NCBI GenBank assembly: GCA_934120045.1
Contig: CAKOTF010000006.1
Location: 27,519 to 91,518 of the forward strand
Length of the DNA: 64,000 bases
Direction: 5' to 3'
Source: an uncultured Clostridia bacterium
GTDB taxonomy: Bacteria; Bacillota; Clostridia; TANB77; CAG-508
The notes beneath the pieces were generated by a model, which was not told the origin of the DNA, did not search any database, and saw nothing but the letters and a program-made list of their open reading frames with translations. Positions 48,669-55,955 of the stretch are shown one piece after another (position 1 is the stretch's first letter; every line of letters starts with the position of its first letter). A program made the position numbers and the translations under genes.

Positions 48669-48697
48669 TTGCAAATTCATCTAATTAATAGTATAAT
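48669..48697 (+). promoter_or_regulatory. Promoter of the DUF3800 gene
   Basis: TTGCAA (48669-48674) and TATAAT (48692-48697) are 17 bases apart, 26 bases before the start codon, with AGGAG in between. Confidence 0.7.
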
Positions 48698-48723
48698 ACT
48701 CAAAAAATAATAGGAGAAATATT

Positions 48724-49502
48724 ATGTTTATATTATATTTAGATGAAAGTGGTAATACAGGAACAGATTATGATAATCCTACTCAAAAAATTTTTACACT
48801 AGCAGGACTAGCTTTAAACGATAAAGATTGGTATGACTTAAATTATAAAATTCAAAGAGAAAAGGAAATGATAAGTCCAGACTTAGTAAATTATGAAATA
48901 CACACTAATGATATTTTTCAATCCTCAAGGAATATTGCAAAAGGATATGATTTTAGAAAAAATACTATTGAATATAACTTGAATATGTTAGAAAAACTAG
49001 TAGATTTAGTTGTTGATTTAAATCTGCCTATTTTTTGTGTTGTTATTGATAAACAAAAATTCAAAAAATTCATAACAAAAGTTCATGGTTCATCAATAAA
49101 AATAGACCCATACTTATATGCTTTTTCATTTCTTTCTATAGAATATAATAATTTTCTAATTCAAAATAACTCTAATGGAATGATTTTAGTGGATGAAAAT
49201 AATAATATAGTTGATTCTCTTGAAAAAGTTTACTCAAAATTAATAGGTGATAATTTTGAGGGCGATACGAATAATATAATTGAAAATGTACTTTTTCTTG
49301 AATCAAAAAAAATAATTTTATTCAACTTGCTGATTTATGTAATTTTTATATAAACAAATACTGTTCCATCAACTGGTTTGGAAATTTAAACAATGATATT
49401 AAAAATCAGCATTGCTTAAAAATGTTTGAAAAATTGAAACCATTAATAAAAAATTGTAAAAATTTTAATTTTATAGATAATATCAATAAATTTTGGATAT
49501 AA
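48724..49502 (+). pseudogene. DUF3800 family protein, frameshifted in an A8 run
   Basis: The N-terminal part starts MFILYLDESGNTG, with the DUF3800 acidic motif (D7, E8), as in the RNase H-like fold proteins often found near mobile or defence genes. The frame breaks at a run of eight A residues (49305-49312). The zero frame stops at 49353, while the -1 frame gives FIQLADLCNFYINKYC, the expected IQLADL motif, and runs to a TAA at 49500-49502. Nine A residues would restore one protein of about 259 residues. This may be a true pseudogene, a sequencing error or a site of polymerase slippage. Confidence 0.75.
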
Positions 49503-49602
49503 AAAAGAGCAATCGGCGATTTTAAGGAGCTTAATATAGATAAACTCACTGCCGACTGCTATATAAAAACTATAAAATAGCTTTATAAACATATTATATG
49601 TA
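49501..49602 (-). ncRNA. Candidate small RNA convergent with the DUF3800 gene
   Basis: On the minus strand TTGACA (49637-49632) and TATAAT (49614-49609) are 17 bases apart. Transcription would start near 49602. About 45 bases later AGCAGTCGGC (49560-49551) pairs with GCCGATTGCT (49517-49508), with one G-U pair and an inner stem GAGUUUA / UAAGCUC, and is followed by CTTTTTT. There is no credible ORF in between. The product would be about 100 bases. Its T-run lies on the stop codon of the DUF3800 gene. Confidence 0.5.
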
Positions 49603-49608
49603 ATTATT

Positions 49609-49637
49609 ATTATAATTATTAATAGAAATATTGTCAA
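49609..49637 (-). promoter_or_regulatory. Consensus promoter of the candidate small RNA
   Basis: Both hexamers are perfect (TTGACA, TATAAT) with a 17-base spacer. This is the best sigma-A match on the minus strand in the window, and no coding gene follows it. Confidence 0.65.
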
Positions 49638-49672
49638 CATTTGCAATCAAAATTTAATATTTCTGTTATAAA

Positions 49673-49701
49673 ATTGTAACATTCTTCTTTACATTTGTCA
49701 A
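49673..49701 (-). promoter_or_regulatory. Possible second upstream promoter for the small RNA
   Basis: TTGACA (49701-49696) and TACAAT (49678-49673), spacer 17, lie upstream in the same direction. Confidence 0.45.
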
Positions 49702-49794
49702 TATTATAACATATTTTTTATGTGATTTCAAGTTTCAAAAATACTTAGTTTTTGTCAATATTCAACATCGTTTTCCGTTTATTCATTAAATCCC

Positions 49795-49823
49795 TTGCAT
49801 TTTCTTGAAAACCATTATATAAT
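49795..49823 (+). promoter_or_regulatory. Promoter of the small membrane protein gene
   Basis: TTGCAT (49795-49800) and TATAAT (49818-49823), spacer 17, about 100 bases before the start codon. Confidence 0.7.
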
Positions 49824-49855
49824 ACTATGCATGTGAACCAAGTTTTCACTAATTA

Positions 49856-49880
49856 GTAAGAGGTTTTCCTCTAACTTTTT
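49856..49880 (+). terminator. Possible attenuator hairpin in the leader
   Basis: GTAAGAGG and CCTCTAAC pair with one mismatch around a TTTT loop and are followed by TTTTT. A second small stem, GTGAA / TTCAC, lies just upstream (49832-49848). This arrangement between promoter and gene suggests attenuation. Confidence 0.4.
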
Positions 49881-49932
49881 AGTTTTACATATATAACCAT
49901 TTACATCAATAAAAGTTATAAGGAGGAAAATT

Positions 49933-50199
49933 ATGTTTGAAGCTTTTGGTACCATGTTTACGTTCTTAACCGTATTCTCAATGATTGTCTTTGGAATTAC
50001 ACTTTTATGTCAAAGATTTTATCCAAAGTCAAACTGGAAAGCTGCTCGGCTACTTTCAAATGCTTTTTTGATTTTTAGTACAATAGTTTTCTTGGCAACT
50101 GACTATTTTTCTAACCAACCAGTTAAATCTATTACTTTAGATCTTCTTCTTTTGGTAAGTGGAATTATTATTTTTATATGTAGCTATTGGGCGCGATAA
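49933..50199 (+). CDS. Small membrane protein of unknown function, atypical codon use
   Basis: The 88-residue protein has three hydrophobic segments (about 8-26, 40-57, 67-84) and no family that I recognise. It has an ideal AAGGAGG ribosome site, its own promoter, a structured leader and strong downstream hairpins. Its codons include CGG (50047), CGA, GCG and ACG, rare in the neighbours, so it looks recently acquired. The CGG lies in frame, and the plausible protein continues in the zero frame, unlike the four native CGG sites. If a +1 shift did happen here the product would stop after seven more codons. Confidence 0.7.
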   Translation: MFEAFGTMFTFLTVFSMIVFGITLLCQRFYPKSNWKAARLLSNAFLIFSTIVFLATDYFSNQPVKSITLDLLLLVSGIIIFICSYWAR

Positions 50200-50271
50200 G
50201 ATAGGAGAAAATCAATAAAGAACAAGGCAATGTAATCACACTTTGTTCTTGTATAATTTGAAAAAGAAAAG

Positions 50272-50310
50272 ATGAAGTTGACAAATGTCAGCTTCATTTT
50301 TTTCTTTTTA
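50272..50310 (+). terminator. Strong terminator between the small membrane protein and guaD
   Basis: An 11-base stem, ATGAAGTTGAC / GTCAGCTTCAT with one G-U pair, has a 4-base loop and is followed by TTTTTTTCTTTTT. An A/T-rich other side lets it work for guaD as well. Another inverted repeat (AAGAACAA / TTGTTCTT) lies just upstream at 50218-50250. Confidence 0.85.
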
Positions 50311-50769
50311 ATATATTGTTCCATTATTTTTACTATATTCATTAAATGCTTCTATACATTCATCTCTATCCATTTGTTTTAAATTTATTAAATCTTTATT
50401 TTTTCCTTCAAGATATTTATAAATTATATCATCTCTAAATCCAATATTTCCAGCATCTTCTTTAGTACATCCATAATATACTTCTTTTATATTTGACCAG
50501 ATTATTGCTGATAAACACATTGGACATGGTTCACATGATGTATATAAAATATAATTTGATAAATCATATGTTTTTAATTTTTTACAAGCTTCTCTTATTG
50601 TTGTTACTTCAGCATGTGCTGTTGGGTCTAAATCACATAAAACTCTATTATTTCCTTCTGCGATTACATTTCCTTCTTTATCTACTATTACTGCTCCAAA
50701 TGGTCCACCTTCATGATTTCTGCATCCATTTATTGATCTTTCTTTTGCTATTTTCATAAATTTATTCAT
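50308..50769 (-). CDS. guaD: Guanine deaminase (cytidine deaminase fold)
   Basis: The 153-residue zinc enzyme has PTAHAEV (ligand H52, proton-shuttle E54) and TSCEPCPMC (C79, C82). The GGPFGAVIV opening and the segment GFRDDIIYKYLE match the Bacillus GuaD type more than TadA. It converts guanine to xanthine. The start at 50769 is chosen because AGAAAGGAAAG lies just upstream. A longer in-frame extension of 23 residues is unlikely. The gene is single, convergent with the plus-strand gene. Confidence 0.85.
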   Translation of the reverse strand: MNKFMKIAKERSINGCRNHEGGPFGAVIVDKEGNVIAEGNNRVLCDLDPTAHAEVTTIREACKKLKTYDLSNYILYTSCEPCPMCLSAIIWSNIKEVYYGCTKEDAGNIGFRDDIIYKYLEGKNKDLINLKQMDRDECIEAFNEYSKNNGTIY

Positions 50770-50889
50770 ATTTTTTCTTTCCTTTCTTTTGGTTGAAGTT
50801 TTCATTATTTTTATATCATATTTTTGCTTATTTGTCACTAAATTTATTTGTATTCATATTATAAGTATATATATTAGAATGGGGGTTTT

Positions 50890-51826
50890 ATGAATTATTT
50901 TAGACAAGATTCTATTATTTCTACAAATGTTAATTATAGTTACAATGTTTTTATTAAGGATTTGCACAAATTGACAAGTTTATATCCATTTATTTCTGTT
51001 GGCAGTATTGGAAAATCTATTATGGGAAAGGATATTCCTTTTATAAAAATCGGTAATGGTTCTAATGAAGTTTTTTATTCTGCTTCATATCATGCAAACG
51101 AATGGATCACAAGCATTGTTTTAATGAAGTTTCTAGCTGATTATTGTTATTGCTATTCTAATAATTTAACTATTTTTGGATATCCTGCTCGTTGGCTTTT
51201 TAATGTTTCTACTATTTATCTTGTTCCTATGGTTAATCCTGATGGTGTTGATTTGGTTACAGGTACTCTTCCTACAAGTTCTCCATCATATACTCAAGCT
51301 TCAAAAATTGCTTATGGCTTTGCTACTATTCCTTTTCCAAATGGCTGGAAAGCAAACATTAGAGGTGTGGATTTAAACTTACAATTTCCAGCTGGTTGGC
51401 AACAAGCACGTGCAATAAAATATTTGCAAGGTTTTACTCGGTCCAGCTCCTCGTGATTTCGTCGGATATGGTCCTCTTACAGAACCAGAATCACTTGCAG
51501 TTTATAATTTTACTCTTCAACATAATTTTAGGCTTATTCTTGCATATCATTCTCAAGGTGAAGTAATTTATTGGCAATTTCAGAATTATACTCCTCCTTA
51601 TAGTTTTGAAATTGGAACTCAATTTGCTAATGTTAGTGGGTATTCTTTAGAATCAACTCCTTATAATTCTAGCTTTGCTGGTTATAAAGATTGGTTTATT
51701 CAAAATTATAATAGACCTGGATATACTATTGAAGTTGGTCTTGGTACTAGTCCACTTCCTCTTTCTCAATTTGATAAAATCTATTCAGATAATTTGGGTA
51801 TTTTAGTTTTAGGTTCAATTATATAA
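50890..51826 (+). CDS. M14 zinc carboxypeptidase read through a CGG +1 frameshift
   Basis: Zinc ligands H68 and E71 (SASYHANEWIT), the substrate-site NPDGVDL and RGVDLNLQFPAGW lie in the first frame. Skipping the C of CGG at 51439-51441 gives GGT CCA GCT CCT CGT, continuing GPAPRDFVGYGPLTEPESL, the third zinc ligand histidine in LAYHSQGE and the catalytic glutamate in YTIEVGLG, to a TAA at 51824-51826. The joined protein is about 311 residues, the normal length for Clostridia gamma-D-glutamyl-diamino acid peptidases of this family. The zero frame stops after four serines. No signal peptide is seen. All catalytic residues survive in the combined frame. Confidence 0.85.
51439..51441 (+). other. 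In-frame CGG with +1 frame continuation (M14 peptidase)
   Basis: Context is TTT ACT C GGT CCA GCT. The part after the shift contains two of the residues needed for catalysis. Confidence 0.75.
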
Positions 51827-51830
51827 AAAA

Positions 51831-51936
51831 GCGAGTCTAAGATTTTCTATCAAATGAAAATTTTAAGAAAATCTAAGACTCGCCATATTTATCTAGTACA
51901 GAAAGTTCTCCTACAAGGAGAACTTTCCTACTATAT
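51831..51936 (+). repeat. 106-base two-hairpin repeat, copy 1
   Basis: The element begins GCGAGTCTAAGATTTTCT, whose complement returns after a 17-base loop (one mismatch), and then holds a second perfect 12-base hairpin GAAAGTTCTCCT ACA AGGAGAACTTTC. An inverted copy with one difference is at 58647-58752. It lies 4 bases after the M14 stop. Confidence 0.9.
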
Positions 51937-51963
51937 AAAAAAGAGTATCAAATTGATACTCTT
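51937..51963 (-). terminator. Terminator of the AIM24-family gene
   Basis: AAGAGTATC / GATACTCTT with a 5-base loop is followed by six T residues on the minus strand. Confidence 0.8.
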
Positions 51964-51966
51964 TCT

Positions 51967-52659
51967 CTAATTATTATTTGTTGTTCTTGGCATATATGGA
52001 ATCAATCTTCCTGCAAAATCTTTAAAGTTTTGAGATTGTAAAATTACTTTACCAGGTCCTACTAATTTTGTTAAGAATAAACCTTCTCCTCCTAAGAAAA
52101 TGTTTCCTAATCCACTTATTGTTTCAATACCATATGATACACTTGGCTCAAATGCAACAACATTTCCTGTATTAACTTTTATAATTTCTCCTGGTGCTAA
52201 ATCTTTTTGGATTATATCTCCATCAACTTCCAAAAAGATTTTTCCATTTCCTGTAGCTTTTTGAAGCACAAATCCTTCTCCTCCAAATAATCCAGCTGAG
52301 AATTTTTTTGTAAATGCAACACTTGTTTCTACATTTGATTCGGCACATAAAAATGCTCCTTTTTGAATCATCATTCCACCTGGCAATGTTGCTAAATCTA
52401 AATCAATAATTCCTCCTGGCACTGTTGATGCAAATGCTACCATTGCTCCATCTTTTTGTGCTGTATAATTTGCCATAAATATTGATTCGCCTGTAAACAT
52501 TCTTCCTAAACTTTTCATTATTCCACCACGTGCATTTGTTGCCATTGATATTCCATCTGATTGGTATGCCATTCCCCCTGATTGTGTATATACTGTTTCT
52601 CCTGCTCTTAATTTCATTTCAACTACTGGTACTGTTTCTCCTATAATTTTATAATCCAT
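51967..52659 (-). CDS. AIM24/TIGR00266 family protein
   Basis: The 230-residue protein opens YKIIGETVPVVEMKLRAGETVYTQSGGMAY and is rich in repeated Gly-containing beta strands (GGIMKSLGRMFTGESIF, FAGLFGGEGFVLQK-like segments), the AIM24/TIGR00266 beta-sandwich. The family is widespread, but its biochemical role is not known. There is a good ribosome site (AGGAGG). Confidence 0.9.
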   Translation of the reverse strand: MDYKIIGETVPVVEMKLRAGETVYTQSGGMAYQSDGISMATNARGGIMKSLGRMFTGESIFMANYTAQKDGAMVAFASTVPGGIIDLDLATLPGGMMIQKGAFLCAESNVETSVAFTKKFSAGLFGGEGFVLQKATGNGKIFLEVDGDIIQKDLAPGEIIKVNTGNVVAFEPSVSYGIETISGLGNIFLGGEGLFLTKLVGPGKVILQSQNFKDFAGRLIPYMPRTTNNN

Positions 52660-52725
52660 TTTATCCTCCTTTATTTGGGTATTTCTCTTTTAATATATCA
52701 TATGTATTTATAATTTTCTATATTT

Positions 52726-53286
52726 TTAAATATTTTTATTTTTTATAAAATCTCCTGTAAATTCTTCTGCTAATATGTCCATACTTATACTATCATAATA
52801 TTTTCCGTTAATAAATTTGCATTTTCTTCTTCTTCCATTTTCTTGGAATCCACATTTTTTATAACATTTTAATGCTCTTTCATTAAATTCCATTAAATCT
52901 AGTTTTATATTATGTAGATTTAAATATCTAAATCCATATTCTAATATAAGTCTTATTGCTTCTGCTCCATATCCATTATCTCTATAATCTTTATCTCCTA
53001 TAAATATTCCTAGTGTTGCATTCCTGTTTATATCATCTATTTGTTCTAATGATACTGTTCCTATCATTTTATTATCTTCTAATGTGACTATTACAAATGT
53101 TGCTATGTCTTTACTCACTCTTGATAAGTATTCTTTTTCTGTATCTAATGTTACACTTGCTCCACTTCTTCCGATATAATCTGTTGTGTTAAAGTCATTT
53201 AACCATTCTGTGAATTGTTCTACATCTTCACTATTTCTTGGTGATAGATATATTCTTTCTCCTACTAATTTCTTGAAATATTTCAT
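52726..53286 (-). CDS. RimJ/RimL-type GNAT N-acetyltransferase
   Basis: The 186-residue protein has VGERIYLSPRNSEDVEQFTEW, IGTVSLEQID, LGIFIGDKDYRDNGYGAEAIRL (acetyl-CoA binding, about 95-116) and NERALKCYKKCGFQENGRRR, typical of the RimL subgroup. The acceptor is unknown. Confidence 0.9.
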   Translation of the reverse strand: MKYFKKLVGERIYLSPRNSEDVEQFTEWLNDFNTTDYIGRSGASVTLDTEKEYLSRVSKDIATFVIVTLEDNKMIGTVSLEQIDDINRNATLGIFIGDKDYRDNGYGAEAIRLILEYGFRYLNLHNIKLDLMEFNERALKCYKKCGFQENGRRRKCKFINGKYYDSISMDILAEEFTGDFIKNKNI

Positions 53287-53328
53287 ATTGTGCCCTCCTA
53301 TTTTACAATTTACTATATATTAACAAAA

Positions 53329-53364
53329 AAAGAGATAATCATCAATCTTTTTTGATAATTATCT
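53329..53364 (-). terminator. Terminator of the SleB-type gene
   Basis: AGATAATTATCA pairs with TGATGATTATCT (one G-U) and is followed by CTTTTTTT on the minus strand. Confidence 0.75.
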
Positions 53365-53373
53365 GCTTTTTCT

Positions 53374-54048
53374 TTATTTACAAAATCTATGTTTTCCTAT
53401 TGTTACAGTCATTGGTCTTGACCAAATCCATTTATTTGTAGCTGTACTAGGATTAAAATAATATATTGCCCCATAAGATGGATCCCATCCATTTAAAGCA
53501 TCTTGTGCTGCTTTTTTTGCAGTTGCATCTGGTGTCATATTTATTTGTCCATCAGCTACTGCATCAAATGCTCCATTTTGATATACTACTCCTGATATTG
53601 TATTTGGGAATTTACTACTTTTAACTCTATTAAGAACTACTGCGGCTACTGCAACTTGCCCTGTATATGGTTCGCCTCTTGCTTCTCCATAAACAACTCT
53701 TGCTAGTAAATTTACATTTGATGAATTATTTGAAGAAGATGATGATGATGAACTAGATGTTATTCCCATAGCTTTAAGTGTTTGTGTCCCTGCAATTCCA
53801 TCAACAGTTAATCCATTTTTCTTCTGAAATTTTTTTACAGCTGAAACTGTTTGACTTCCATATATTCCATCTACAGAACCACTATAATATCCCCATCTTT
53901 TTAATTTTTCTTGTATTGTTCTTACTTCTGTTCCTCTTGAACCATATTTAGATAATGCTTCAACTTCTGAATTCCAACTCATTAATACAACATCAAAAAT
54001 TACTACTAAAACTAATAAAAGTATAATAAATATAGTTTTCTTTTTCAT
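53374..54048 (-). CDS. sleB: SleB-type spore cortex-lytic enzyme
   Basis: The 224-residue protein has a membrane or signal segment (about 5-25), a peptidoglycan-binding domain (YGSRGTEVRTIQEKLKRWGYY ... DGIAGTQTLKAMG, about 35-95), a serine-rich linker, and a C-terminal Hydrolase_2 domain with the catalytic glutamate E121 in YGEARGE and AIYYFNP near the end. SleB lytic transglycosylases break the spore cortex on germination. In other species ypeB follows; here no such partner is adjacent, so a vegetative cell-wall role (CwlJ-like) is also possible. Confidence 0.85.
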   Translation of the reverse strand: MKKKTIFIILLLVLVVIFDVVLMSWNSEVEALSKYGSRGTEVRTIQEKLKRWGYYSGSVDGIYGSQTVSAVKKFQKKNGLTVDGIAGTQTLKAMGITSSSSSSSSSNNSSNVNLLARVVYGEARGEPYTGQVAVAAVVLNRVKSSKFPNTISGVVYQNGAFDAVADGQINMTPDATAKKAAQDALNGWDPSYGAIYYFNPSTATNKWIWSRPMTVTIGKHRFCK

Positions 54049-54112
54049 AACAATTTTCCTCTCTTAATGTTTTTGTTATTATTTCCAAAAATTAAATTTA
54101 TTATACTTTCTT

Positions 54113-54550
54113 TTATAATGATTTTATCGCATTTCTTGCTAATTCATCACATCTATTATTATATTCATTATCAGCATGTCCTTTTACTTTTATAAATTCA
54201 ACATTATGTTTTTGTGTTAAGCTATATAGTTCTTGCCATAATTCTTTATTTTTTACAGGATCTCCACCTGCTGTTTTCCAGCCTTTTTTTATCCAGCCAT
54301 ATATCCATTTTTGATTAAACGCATTTACAGTATATGCACTATCACTATATACTTGTACATCACTTTTTACTTTTAGGCATTTTAATGCTTCTATTACAGC
54401 TGTAACTTCCATTATATTATTTGTTGTATCTTTCTTTCCTCCAGATATTTCTTTTTTAGCACCTTTGTACATTAAAATCGCTCCCCATCCACCTGGTCCT
54501 GGATTTCCTGAACAAGCACCATCTGTATATATAATAACTTTTTCTTCCAT
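54113..54550 (-). CDS. rnhA: Ribonuclease HI
   Basis: The 145-residue enzyme has all catalytic residues: D10 (YTDGACSGNPGPGGWG), E48 (MEVTAVIEAL), D70 (VYSDSAYT), H125 (KVKGHADN) and D135. It cuts RNA in RNA-DNA hybrids. Length is normal for the bacterial type I enzyme. Confidence 0.95.
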   Translation of the reverse strand: MEEKVIIYTDGACSGNPGPGGWGAILMYKGAKKEISGGKKDTTNNIMEVTAVIEALKCLKVKSDVQVYSDSAYTVNAFNQKWIYGWIKKGWKTAGGDPVKNKELWQELYSLTQKHNVEFIKVKGHADNEYNNRCDELARNAIKSL

Positions 54551-54679
54551 TTGTTAATATCCTTTCATACCATTGTATAAATTTCTAAAATTTTCTTGTA
54601 TATCTAACTTTTTTGTGATAAGATTATATCAATAATTTTTATAAATTACAAGAGAAATTTAGAGAAAGGAATTTTTATT

Positions 54680-55915
54680 ATGAGTAATGTACTAGGAATA
54701 ATTTGCGAATATAATCCATTTCATAATGGTCACTTATATCATCTAAATGAAGCAAAAAGAATTACAAATTCAGATTATTCTGTTGCTATTATTTCAGGTA
54801 ATTTTACTCAAAGAGGTGAACCTTCTATTGTTAGTAAATGGGTAAAAACTGAAATGGCCTTAAAGTGTGGTATTGATTTAGTATTAGAGTTACCTACTAT
54901 ATATTCAATTTCTAGTGCTGAAAATTTTGCATATGGTGCAATAAAAATTCTAGACTCATTGAATATAGTTGATTATATAGCTTTTGGAAGTGAGTGTGGA
55001 GATATTTCTATTTTAGATGATATTGTTCAAGTTATTGTTGAAGAACCAAAAGCATATAGAACATTGCTTTCTCATGAATTATCTACTGGTGTTTCTTTTC
55101 CTAAAGCTAGAGAAAAAGCTTTAATGATGTATTTAGGAAATATGAGAAGATTTGCAAATATACTTTCTTCTCCAAATAATATTTTAGGAATTGAATATTT
55201 AAAGGCTTTAAAAAAGCAGAATTCTTACATTCAGCCAATTACTATAAAAAGACAAGAAGCTGAGCATAATAATAATATGTTTTCTTCTTCTCGTTTTGCA
55301 AGTGGATCTGCAATTCGTTCTGCTTGTGTTTCTACTGACATTGACCATTTACAAAAATATATGCCTGAAGATTCTTTTTATTTATTGGAAGATTGTTTGA
55401 AAAAAGGAAATTATGTTAAAGATTTATCCACTTTCGATAAAGAGATTTTATATACATTACGACATATGACTATTGCTGATATTGCCAATTTACCAGATGT
55501 TTCTGAAGGTTTGGAATATGCAATTAAAGATGCCGCAAATTCATGTAATAGTGTTGTTGAATTATTAACTTTAATTAATACAAAAAGATATACTAGAACA
55601 AGACTTCAAAGAATTCTTTTATATGCAATTCTTGGTATTACAAAAGATGATATGCAACTTTCCAAAAAGGTTACTCCATATATAAGAATTTTAGGTTTTA
55701 ATGAAAATGGTAAGAAAATCATTAGTGAGGCTTCAAGAAGAAATCCAAAATTGAATTTAATTACTTCTCCTAAAAAGTTTATTGATGATTCTTCTAATAA
55801 AAATTTGAAACATTTACTTCAAAAAGATATTTGGGCTTCCAATGTCTATACTTTGGGATTTGAATATGAGTCTAAAGCTAATTTGGATTATACTCATAAG
55901 TTAATAATAATTTAA
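54680..55915 (+). CDS. tmcAL: tRNA(Met) cytidine acetate ligase
   Basis: The 411-residue protein opens GIICEYNPFHNGHLYHL with the nucleotidyltransferase HxGH-like HNGH (residues 15-18), then SGNFTQRGEPSIVSKW and LELPTIYSISSAENFAYGA, and SSRFASGSAIR, the TmcAL (YlbM) pattern. It forms N4-acetylcytidine at the wobble position of elongator tRNA-Met using acetate and ATP. It is a single plus-strand gene with a GAGAAAGGA ribosome site. Confidence 0.93.
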   Translation: MSNVLGIICEYNPFHNGHLYHLNEAKRITNSDYSVAIISGNFTQRGEPSIVSKWVKTEMALKCGIDLVLELPTIYSISSAENFAYGAIKILDSLNIVDYIAFGSECGDISILDDIVQVIVEEPKAYRTLLSHELSTGVSFPKAREKALMMYLGNMRRFANILSSPNNILGIEYLKALKKQNSYIQPITIKRQEAEHNNNMFSSSRFASGSAIRSACVSTDIDHLQKYMPEDSFYLLEDCLKKGNYVKDLSTFDKEILYTLRHMTIADIANLPDVSEGLEYAIKDAANSCNSVVELLTLINTKRYTRTRLQRILLYAILGITKDDMQLSKKVTPYIRILGFNENGKKIISEASRRNPKLNLITSPKKFIDDSSNKNLKHLLQKDIWASNVYTLGFEYESKANLDYTHKLIII

Positions 55916-55955
55916 AAGAGATGAATTTTTTCTAATTCACCTCTTCTTTTTTTAT
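55916..55955 (+). terminator. Bidirectional terminator between tmcAL and glgP
   Basis: AAGAGATGAATT / AATTCACCTCTT (one mismatch on plus, G-U on minus) is followed by CTTTTTTTATTTTT on the plus strand. Confidence 0.75.

Noticed and set aside
49443..49646. 67-residue minus-strand hydrophobic ORF
   Set aside because: It is AT-rich low-complexity sequence with no ribosome site and covers a terminator and the candidate small RNA promoter.
14996..51441. CGG reassigned to another amino acid (as in some other low-GC Firmicutes)
   Set aside because: A plain reassignment would keep the zero frame. All four sites need a +1 shift.
51439..51456. TGA after the M14 first frame as a selenocysteine codon
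   Set aside because: The rest of the peptidase is in the +1 frame, not in frame with this TGA, and the three other CGG genes have no such TGA at the break.
48541..51960. Integrated element using the tmRNA 3' end as attachment site
   Set aside because: I found no integrase gene and no second copy of the tmRNA 3' end sequence downstream, though the genes there do look accessory.
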